Of a stretch of 6,059 nt of DNA, positions 1 to 5,415 are shown one piece after another. Source of the stretch: UBA8518 sp041659585 (GTDB lineage: Bacteria; Patescibacteriota; Minisyncoccia; Moranbacterales; UBA2206); NCBI GenBank assembly GCA_041659585.1, contig JBAZXY010000085.1, positions 1-6,059 of the forward strand, in the 5' to 3' direction. The first letter of the stretch is position 1. Each line of letters begins with the position of its first letter. Position numbers and translations under genes: made by a program. Below the pieces are notes generated by a model. That model saw only the letters and a program-made list of their open reading frames with translations, was not told the origin of the DNA and ran no database searches.

Positions 1-639
1 GACTACATCAGCCAAACTACTGGCGGACAAAGCTCCGGCAGCTATTCCAGCGAGGGGGTCAGTTCTGCCGCCAGCGGAGGCACCGCCTACCTTTCCAAGC
101 TAGCCAAAAGTGCTAAGGCCACTATTGAAGCGCAAAACACCACTCTCAAACCAACCTATGTAGGCGATCCCGGACAAAATCTCTTCAGTGAAGGCAATCT
201 GGATAATTTCAATACGTACATTTCCGGCACCAACAATCCCTGGGCCTATAATCTTGATGTTCAAGAAAAATATCAAGCTAACCTAGAAAAAGAACAGCAA
301 GCAGCGCTCGTCAAAGCCATCGCCGGTCAAGGATATAAAGGCACTGAGGTGGATGGACAAACCATCACCCCGGGAGCGCTCATTGCCTCACAAATGGCCA
401 ATTCACAGGATTTGGGCAACAAAACCATCGCTGGAGCCAACAGCATCGGCGAAGTGGTGAGCAGCATCGCTATGCAAGCCATTTCACAGACCATCCAGAA
501 CGGCATCGGAAAAATGCAAGAAAACATCCAGAAAGAAATCAATAACAAAACCAATGGCCTACTCAATCAAACACCCGCAGAACAATATGGCAATGGTGGC
601 ACCACCGCTGAGCCTTGGGTCAATCCAGACACTCAATAG
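1..639 (+). CDS. 3' part of a T4SS-associated hypothetical protein (upstream partner of VirB6/TrbL)
   Basis: The frame is open from the first base to a TAG stop at 637-639, giving the last 212 residues. A GTG at 349 could be mistaken for a start, but coding continues upstream without a stop, so the true start lies outside the window. Visible residues 8-40 are Ser/Gly/Ala/Thr rich and linker-like. Residues 61-113 hold a more structured stretch (NLDNFNTYIS, NNPWAY, then a charged helix to GQGYKG). Residues 123-170 run TPGALIASQM through an amphipathic helix (SIGEVVSSIAMQAISQTIQNGIG), followed by a polar Gln/Asn-rich tail. No cysteine or membrane segment is visible. I recall a Patescibacteria family encoded just before TrbL/VirB6 with a similar pattern: an NNP segment, an acidic/Gln helix ending in a GF/GY-K-G turn, then TPG..I..Q and I.EII/V...Q. 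Its role is unknown; a secreted or envelope component (VirB5/TrbJ-like position) is only a guess. Codons are C-ending rich (Ile: about 10 ATC, 4 ATT, 0 ATA). Confidence 0.85.
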   Translation, partial: DYISQTTGGQSSGSYSSEGVSSAASGGTAYLSKLAKSAKATIEAQNTTLKPTYVGDPGQNLFSEGNLDNFNTYISGTNNPWAYNLDVQEKYQANLEKEQQAALVKAIAGQGYKGTEVDGQTITPGALIASQMANSQDLGNKTIAGANSIGEVVSSIAMQAISQTIQNGIGKMQENIQKEINNKTNGLLNQTPAEQYGNGGTTAEPWVNPDTQ

Positions 640-694
640 TCCATAGCGATTATGCCCTGCTTATTTTGAATTTCATTATATCCAAGAAAAAAAT

Positions 695-2398
695 TTGAAA
701 ATAAAACGCCACAATAAAATATATTCTTTTCTCCTCGCGATTTTATTCATCTCGGCTGGTTTTTTGTTTTTGGGAAGTACTGCATTGGCATCGGAGATAA
801 AATGGTATGAGGCTGTGTTCCCTATTGTAGGAGCATGGAACCATGGTAGCGATATTGCAACTATTGCACTTAATCCCGTTGACTCCTTCTTGTCTATGAT
901 TTTAGGGTTTGTTGGTTTATTATTAAACATTGCTCTTAAATTATTTTCGTGGGCAATTGATGGAGAAACAGTTCGAGGGATACTAACAGCTGATCCCATT
1001 TATCAAACGTGGACAACTGTTAGAGACTTGTGTAATATTGGGTTTATTCTCATCTTGCTTTTCTCCGCCTTTGCTACCGTCTTTCAATATAGTAAATACA
1101 ATTACAAAAACATTTTGATGTGGCTGGTCATCATGGCCCTACTCGTGAATTTTAGTTACCCCATCGCTCTTTTTATTATAGACGTATCGAATAGCCTCAT
1201 GTACACCATTTTAGGCGCTCAATTTGGATCAGCAACTGGGGGGTCTCTAGTGGTATCAAGTTCGGATGGGAGTCCATTTTCAGCAATTCAACATTATATT
1301 GATGCATCAGATGGTCATTCAGAAACAAAGGTACTTTTATTTATGATTATATTTGTTTTTATATTAGCACTTACTATATTAGCACTGGGATTAATTTTGT
1401 TTATACGCACTATTGCTCTAGCTATTATCATTATTCTTTCACCCATTGGCTTTGTTGGAACAATAATCAATAAGGATGGGGGGTGGTGGGGTCATCTCTT
1501 TAAATATGCAATGGCTGGTCCAATTATCGCTCTTGTTCTCCTAATTTCAATTAGATTAATGGCAGCAACAGCAGCACAGCCTAAATTTAATGATGACGTG
1601 CTTAATGCTAGCATTATAGATTCTGCAGCATCCTTCATTATGCCAATTGTTATCCTGTGGATGGGTATGGCCATGGCAGTCAAGGGCATTGATGGCGCAG
1701 GGGCAATTCTTGGCAAAGCGCAAGGCATTGCCAAAGCAGCTGGCAGGCAATTTAGTGGTTACAACACCGCTAAAGGTCAGATTGCCGCTTTTTCCGCTTC
1801 CAGGAAGAAACGAAGAGATGAGATAGACAAGAAGAAATGGGGATCAAGCATCGGTGACAGAGCAAATGATGCTCAAGATTCAATCTATGCGGCTTTAGGC
1901 TCAAAAGAAGCACAAAAAAGAAAGGATAAAAGAAGAACAACTGCAAATAAGGATGATATTGATAAAGGAGCAAAGGATCTGGTTGATAGCGGGCATACAA
2001 CAGATAGTTTAACATCAAACCTTAGTACAAACTTCGCAACCGTAACTGCGACTTCATCAAAGGAAGAAAAGAAAGAGCACGCTAAATATGCGACAGCTTA
2101 TATGCGTCAAGATGCAGATGAACGCAAAATGGATATTCAAAATTCAATATCCGCTGCTGGTGGCATGGCTGGGTCTAGAATAGATAATATAGTTAATGGA
2201 TTTACTCCTACTGGATTATCACCTACAGCACACGCATCATTTATGAATTCAAGGAACGAAGCAAATTTAGCTGCAGCTAATATTGCAGCGGCAACGGCAG
2301 GAGGTACAGCACCTACTGAAAATGATATACGAAAGGTTTCAGCCTTCATGAATAGCCAATTAAAAAGAAAAGTTGACCTGGGGGCAAATGCTCAATAA
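695..2398 (+). CDS. VirB6/TrbL-like polytopic inner-membrane T4SS protein
   Basis: This 567-residue protein would be the multi-spanning channel-platform subunit of a T4SS. The start is TTG at 695: no ATG or GTG lies in frame between the upstream in-frame TAG (644-646) and it, and it gives a textbook signal peptide (MKIKRHNK, hydrophobic core at residues 11-28, likely cleavage after ALA at about 33). Further membrane segments are at about 63-87, 113-131, 139-166, 212-235, 238-257, 268-292 and 308-329. The stretches WTTVRDLCNIGFIL, LLVNFSYPIALFIIDVSN and FIRTIALAIIIILSPIGF match the pattern I know for TrbL/VirB6-like proteins of candidate-phyla bacteria. Residues 350-567 form a soluble Lys/Arg/Asp/Glu-rich then Ala-rich tail, probably cytoplasmic. 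The stop is TAA, and the next gene begins 5 bases later. Synonymous codons are much more AT-rich than in the gene before it (residues 212-260 use 7 ATT, 5 ATA and 2 ATC for Ile). The family call is firm by topology and motifs; the exact subfamily is not. Confidence 0.85.
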   Translation: MKIKRHNKIYSFLLAILFISAGFLFLGSTALASEIKWYEAVFPIVGAWNHGSDIATIALNPVDSFLSMILGFVGLLLNIALKLFSWAIDGETVRGILTADPIYQTWTTVRDLCNIGFILILLFSAFATVFQYSKYNYKNILMWLVIMALLVNFSYPIALFIIDVSNSLMYTILGAQFGSATGGSLVVSSSDGSPFSAIQHYIDASDGHSETKVLLFMIIFVFILALTILALGLILFIRTIALAIIIILSPIGFVGTIINKDGGWWGHLFKYAMAGPIIALVLLISIRLMAATAAQPKFNDDVLNASIIDSAASFIMPIVILWMGMAMAVKGIDGAGAILGKAQGIAKAAGRQFSGYNTAKGQIAAFSASRKKRRDEIDKKKWGSSIGDRANDAQDSIYAALGSKEAQKRKDKRRTTANKDDIDKGAKDLVDSGHTTDSLTSNLSTNFATVTATSSKEEKKEHAKYATAYMRQDADERKMDIQNSISAAGGMAGSRIDNIVNGFTPTGLSPTAHASFMNSRNEANLAAANIAAATAGGTAPTENDIRKVSAFMNSQLKRKVDLGANAQ

Positions 2399-2403
2399 AA
2401 AGT

Positions 2404-2811
2404 ATGGAATATAGCCTATCAATTATAGAAAAATTAAATGTAGAGGAATTATTATTAACTCCTCACCTTTCCTATGTAGAAAATTCTATTTTGGAAAGAA
2501 AAAAAGTATCCAGTCTAATTTTGCAAAAAAAAATAGACGATATTATGCTAATAACTAGCTCCGGATTTTTAATTGACTCCGTTTTTGCCGGCCTCAGCGA
2601 AAAACATATTGAACATATCGCCAAAAATGCGCCAAAAAATTATAAAGAAAGTTTATTAAAAATACAGGAAGACCCAGAAATGATGCAGGGAGTTTTTGAA
2701 ATCGCCCAAGCAATGGATAGAGATTTGGGAGAAAACGTAACCCAAAACCAACAACGCGTGAAAAACGTCATGCGATATATTCAGGATAACCAAATCGCGT
2801 TTCAATTCTAG
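2404..2811 (+). CDS. Unrecognised 135-residue soluble protein in the T4SS operon
   Basis: I do not recognise this family. It starts at ATG 2404, 5 bases after the TrbL stop, so it is almost certainly cotranscribed; no Shine-Dalgarno motif precedes it, only an A-rich leader. The stop is TAG at 2809-2811. The product is soluble, with no signal peptide, membrane segment or cysteine. It looks mostly helical: a hydrophobic/acidic N-terminus (SIIEKLNVEELLL, residues 5-18), a Lys-rich helix around 31-50, a hydrophobic helix with GFLIDSVFAGL (54-64), then amphipathic helices to VMRYIQDNQIAFQF at the C-terminus. Methionines are clustered at residues 93, 94 and 104. Base composition changes inside the gene: codons up to about position 2585 are very AT-rich (TTA runs, ATA/ATT), then shift to ATC, GCC, CGC and GTG. 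By position it may be a cytoplasmic accessory or chaperone-like partner of the TrbL tail or the ATPases, but nothing in the sequence shows that. Confidence 0.8.
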   Translation: MEYSLSIIEKLNVEELLLTPHLSYVENSILERKKVSSLILQKKIDDIMLITSSGFLIDSVFAGLSEKHIEHIAKNAPKNYKESLLKIQEDPEMMQGVFEIAQAMDRDLGENVTQNQQRVKNVMRYIQDNQIAFQF

Positions 2812-2861
2812 CAATTATGGAAAATCAACTGCCAACAGATTAATCTTATTACAAAAACCAA

Positions 2862-4115
2862 ATGCCAACCATTCCCAATAAAATCAACTACGACCAATTC
2901 CGTCAAAGCAATGCTTCTTCTTCAGGCTATGATTTAGCTGTCGAAAAACAACGCATTGCCGAAGGCACCGAGGAAATCAAAAAAGAACTGATGGAAAAAT
3001 GGCAACAACGCTATGTCAACGCGCCTATTTTTCCCGCCGCCATTTCCGGCATGAGTGCGGAACTGCTCAACTTCCTGCTTTCTTTTCAACATACCCTGCT
3101 CTATAACACTTTAGGCAAAAAATTTCAGCTCTCCACTGAGCAACGCGACGCCTTGCCGCAAATTGTGTGGCATTTGTGTCAAAACAAAAACTGGGACGCC
3201 TTGACCAGTCTGCTGCAAAAAAACCTGGCCCTCGCGCCCACGGATAGCGACCAAATTGCCCAAGAACTGACCACCCAAATCCTCTCCCAAGCCAAAGCCT
3301 TGTCCGCCGGAGAGCCCGCTGCCAAAACCACTGATCGCTGGCAAAAAGAAGCCGCGCCAACCATCTTGCAGTTACCTTTTTCCCAAGCCCTCAAGGAAAT
3401 CCCAGAACTCGGCGAACAACTCTTGACCGCGGAGCGCATCCATATCCTCAACTTTCCTGACCCGGTGCGACCGTCTCTCAAAAATTGGCTCGCTGACTAC
3501 ACCTCCTATTTTGGCTATGAAAAACACAGCGCCGTGGAAATCGGCAATTATCTGTTTCACAGCGCCAACACCGAAAGATTGAGCCCTGCTGCACGCCAAA
3601 AATTAACCTATCTTTTCACCGCCTTCAATGATAACGCCCCACTGAACATCAACAAAAATCTGAAACAAATCGTTTTTCCCATCATGAGTGCGCCAACTGC
3701 CCACAAAACTCCGTCCGCACCTGTCAACACTCCCTCTACTGCTCCAGTGCGCAACAGCTTCTATGAAGAAGACGAGAAACCAAAACTAGCCACCTCTCCA
3801 GCTGCGGCCTATCAAAAACCAGGCACAACTACTAGCCAAATCACCCCTCCAAAGACACACACCCCCACCTCGCAAATAAACAATCCAAAACCCTCAACTA
3901 ATCGATTTAGTTTTTCCTCTCCGCAAAAACTGCCTTATGAAGACGCCGCTCCCACACGAGGAAGAATTTCTTTTGCCACCCCCGCTGCGCCAGCCAATCT
4001 GCCGACTGATGACCGTCAAACAACTGTCACACGCGCCAACACCATTGTTTTGCAAAAAAAACCCACACCTCCAAGACCGATTGGCCAAAATGTGGTAGAC
4101 TTAAGACAAGAGTAA
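2862..4115 (+). CDS. Unrecognised 417-residue T4SS-locus protein with helical N-domain and disordered Pro/Thr/Ser tail
   Basis: This soluble protein starts at ATG 2862, 50 bases after the previous stop, and ends with TAA at 4113-4115. It has no signal peptide or membrane helix. Residues 22-50 form a charged helix (EKQRIAEGTEEIKKELMEKW). Residues 65-145 look like a small helical domain (LSTEQRDALPQIVWHL, then IAQELTTQIL). Residues 190-275 form a second compact domain (HILNFPDPVRPSLKNWLADY, GNYLFHSANTERLSPAARQKL, ending KQIVFP). I recall a similar RPSLKNW...NYLF...N...L....R..L pattern in uncharacterised Patescibacteria proteins, but cannot name a family. Residues 276-405 are rich in Pro, Thr, Ser, Ala and Gln and probably disordered, with small internal repeats (TSQI at 324 and 336; RFSF at 348 and RISF at 368). 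The extreme C-terminus ends in a short ordered-looking NVVDLRQE. Codon use is C-ending and GC-rich, like the first gene and unlike TrbL. A scaffold or adaptor with a flexible binding tail is conceivable; the function is unknown. Confidence 0.85.
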   Translation: MPTIPNKINYDQFRQSNASSSGYDLAVEKQRIAEGTEEIKKELMEKWQQRYVNAPIFPAAISGMSAELLNFLLSFQHTLLYNTLGKKFQLSTEQRDALPQIVWHLCQNKNWDALTSLLQKNLALAPTDSDQIAQELTTQILSQAKALSAGEPAAKTTDRWQKEAAPTILQLPFSQALKEIPELGEQLLTAERIHILNFPDPVRPSLKNWLADYTSYFGYEKHSAVEIGNYLFHSANTERLSPAARQKLTYLFTAFNDNAPLNINKNLKQIVFPIMSAPTAHKTPSAPVNTPSTAPVRNSFYEEDEKPKLATSPAAAYQKPGTTTSQITPPKTHTPTSQINNPKPSTNRFSFSSPQKLPYEDAAPTRGRISFATPAAPANLPTDDRQTTVTRANTIVLQKKPTPPRPIGQNVVDLRQE

Positions 4116-4117
4116 GC

Positions 4118-4194
4118 GCATGTAGCATGTAGCGTATAACACGGGATAAAATGATTCTGATTATATGATATATGCTATATGTTATATGACACAT
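4118..4194 (+). repeat. Degenerate 7-bp tandem repeat array ending in the PrgI start codon
   Basis: The gap between the stop ending at 4115 and the PrgI ATG at 4193 is 77 bases, and it reads as eleven 7-base units in one register (boundaries 4118, 4125, 4132 and so on to 4194). The first two units are identical (GCATGTA) and the third is close (GCGTATA). The middle three units are strongly degenerate. The units from 4160 are again alike: ATTATAT, GATATAT, GCTATAT, GTTATAT and then GACACAT. Read one base later, each of the last five units ends in ATG, and the final one supplies the PrgI start codon at 4193-4195. No hairpin with a T tract is visible, so this is not an intrinsic terminator. Confidence 0.75.
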
Positions 4195-4597
4195 GATTTT
4201 CAACATCCCCCAATTTATCGACATCGAAGACAAAATTGTCGGACCTCTCACCGCCAAACAGTTGGGCTGGTTGGCTGCAGGAGCGGTATTGGCGCTTTTG
4301 GCATGGAGTATGCTTGATCTGGCAACTTTTGTCGTAGTAGCTATTTTCATAGCGATTATTTTTGGCGGAATTGCTTTCTATCGCCCCAACGGACAACCGC
4401 TCACCTCGCTCATCGGCTCCATTTTCACTTTTTCCATGAAACCCAAGCTCTATATATGGAAAAGAATCCCTGACAAGAAAAGCCTTGCTAAACACAAGAA
4501 AACTATTAATGCCAATGCCCATCTCCATGATCACAAAAAAGTGACCCTGGAAGAAATTGAAAAAGTGTCCCGATTATTAGAAATAAAGAAAAAATAA
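4193..4597 (+). CDS. PrgI-family small membrane protein (VirB3-like T4SS subunit)
   Basis: This 134-residue protein matches the PrgI family, which occupies the VirB3 position in many Gram-positive and candidate-phyla T4SSs and is thought to anchor the VirB4-type ATPase to the membrane. Diagnostic features are the N-terminal PQFIDIEDKIVGPLTAKQ (residues 6-23), two adjacent membrane helices (about 22-40 and 43-62), a short turn FYRPNGQPL (62-70), then a cytoplasmic basic segment (KPKLYIWKRIPDKK) and a charged C-terminal helix (LEEIEKVSRLLEIKKK). The start is fixed: a TGA lies in frame at 4187-4189, and ATG 4193 is the first possible start after it. There is no Shine-Dalgarno motif; the leader is the heptad repeat array. 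The TAA stop shares its final A with the ATG of the next gene (TAATG), indicating translational coupling to the TraC-like gene. Codon use is C-ending, unlike TrbL, although both encode membrane proteins. Confidence 0.85.
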   Translation: MIFNIPQFIDIEDKIVGPLTAKQLGWLAAGAVLALLAWSMLDLATFVVVAIFIAIIFGGIAFYRPNGQPLTSLIGSIFTFSMKPKLYIWKRIPDKKSLAKHKKTINANAHLHDHKKVTLEEIEKVSRLLEIKKK

Positions 4598-5283
4598 TGG
4601 AAACCCTGCACTCCAACAAACTAGCCGGTCAAAATGGAGCCTCTGCCACCCAAGCGTTCCTTGATGTGGCAGAAGTGAAAGAAGATGTTATCATTCTCAA
4701 AAATGGTTCTTTTCGAGCCATTATGGCGGTTTCCGCCATCAACTTTGACCTGAAATCCACCGAAGAACAAGATGCCATCATCATGCAATATCAAAATTTT
4801 CTCAACTCCCTGGATTTTCCGGTGCAAATTGTCATCAGTTCCCGAAAAATCAACATTGATCATTATCTCGAATTTATCGATAAAAAATCCCGCCAACAAA
4901 CCAATGAACTGCTAAAATTGCAAGTTTCCGAATATAAAAATTTCATCTCCCAGCTGGTATCCGTGTCCAGTATTATGGATAAAAATTTCTATCTAGTCGT
5001 ACCCTTTGCCGCAGTAGAAAATGAGAATAAGAGCTTCCTGGGGAATATGACGGACAATCTCAATCCGCAGAAAAGCATCCAAAAGGAACGGGAAAATTTT
5101 GAAACTTACAAAAATCAGCTTTTTCAACGACTGGATCATGTTGCCGCCTCTCTTTCCGGTATCGGACTGCGCCTCACCCCGCTCAAAACACAAGAAATTA
5201 TTGAACTCCTCTACAATGCCTATAACCCGAATCTCTTTACCAATCCAGAAATCGGAGACGTAAGCAATTTGGAAATCCAATAG
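4597..5283 (+). CDS. Stand-alone TraC-like domain protein (VirB4/TraC N-terminal domain homologue)
   Basis: This 228-residue protein starts at ATG 4597, overlapping the PrgI stop by one base, and ends at TAG 5281-5283. It resembles the non-ATPase N-terminal domain of TraC/VirB4 proteins. Residues 20-50 contain FLDVAEVKEDVIILKNGSFR followed by an AIMAVSAINFDLKS strand. Residues 56-81 contain the EEQDAIIMQYQNFLNSLDFP helix followed by VQIVISS. Residues 130-136 hold an NFYLVVPF strand, 160-187 a charged helix, and 188-211 hold GIGLRLTPLKTQEIIELLYNAYNP, a pattern shared with the end of VirB4 N-domains. No Walker A or B motif is present and the length is complete, so this is not a broken ATPase: candidate-phyla T4SS loci often encode this domain as a separate gene between PrgI and VirB4. 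It probably acts at the cytoplasmic face with PrgI and VirB4; that role is inferred from neighbours and family. Confidence 0.8.
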   Translation: METLHSNKLAGQNGASATQAFLDVAEVKEDVIILKNGSFRAIMAVSAINFDLKSTEEQDAIIMQYQNFLNSLDFPVQIVISSRKINIDHYLEFIDKKSRQQTNELLKLQVSEYKNFISQLVSVSSIMDKNFYLVVPFAAVENENKSFLGNMTDNLNPQKSIQKERENFETYKNQLFQRLDHVAASLSGIGLRLTPLKTQEIIELLYNAYNPNLFTNPEIGDVSNLEIQ

Positions 5284-5301
5284 TTTATAGTTTTTTGAAG
5301 G

Positions 5302-5329
5302 CTAAATTTAAAATTCTAAATTTCAAATA
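5302..5329 (+). repeat. AT-rich 7-bp repeat block (four units)
   Basis: Four consecutive 7-base units, CTAAATT, TAAAATT, CTAAATT and TCAAATA, lie about 20 bases after the TraC-like gene stop. The first and third are identical and the second differs from them at one position. The period is the same as in the array before PrgI, but the unit sequence differs. Confidence 0.65.
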
Positions 5330-5409
5330 CAATAGCGGTCTTATTTTTTAAGCACATTACTGTCATTTGAACTTTAGCATTTGTAATTTATTTGTAATTT
5401 AGAATTTTA
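5309..5409. repeat. Imperfect 22-bp inverted repeat in the TraC-like/VirB4 gap
   Basis: The left arm at 5309-5330 (starting TAAAATTCTAAATT) and the right arm at 5388-5409 (ending AATTTAGAATTTTA) are reverse complements at 20 of 22 positions, with mismatches at 5323/5395 and 5330/5388. The loop is 57 bases. The stem is almost entirely A-T and no T tract follows directly, so a standard intrinsic terminator is unlikely. The right arm ends 6 bases before the VirB4 ATG, so folding could affect translation, but a weak A-T stem with a long loop argues against a strong effect. Confidence 0.55.
5379..5400 (+). repeat. Perfect 11-bp tandem duplication
   Basis: ATTTGTAATTT occurs twice back to back at 5379-5389 and 5390-5400, inside the gap before the VirB4-like gene. 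The second copy forms part of the right arm of the inverted repeat. It looks like a slippage-type duplication in low-complexity AT-rich sequence. Confidence 0.75.
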
Positions 5410-5415
5410 TACATT

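Noticed and set aside
349..639. A GTG start at 349 giving a 96-residue gene
   Set aside because: The same frame is open back to base 1 with coherent protein sequence, so the GTG is an internal valine codon.
2817..2843. An 8-codon ORF (MENQLPTD) in the gap before the 417-residue gene
   Set aside because: It is too short to support as a leader peptide; no attenuator hairpin or regulatory codon run is visible around it.
4175..4534. Antisense ORFs over the PrgI gene (4175-4534 and 4027-4350)
   Set aside because: PrgI on the + strand has a clear family match and a fixed start; the antisense products show no membrane or domain pattern that makes sense.
5331..5350. T-rich run at 5341-5349 as an intrinsic terminator
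   Set aside because: No GC-containing hairpin directly precedes the T run, and the operon continues in the same direction.
5367..5415. Possible promoter (TTGAAC at 5367, AT-rich -10-like sequence) before VirB4
   Set aside because: No -10 hexamer lies at suitable spacing, and AT-rich repeats create such matches by chance.
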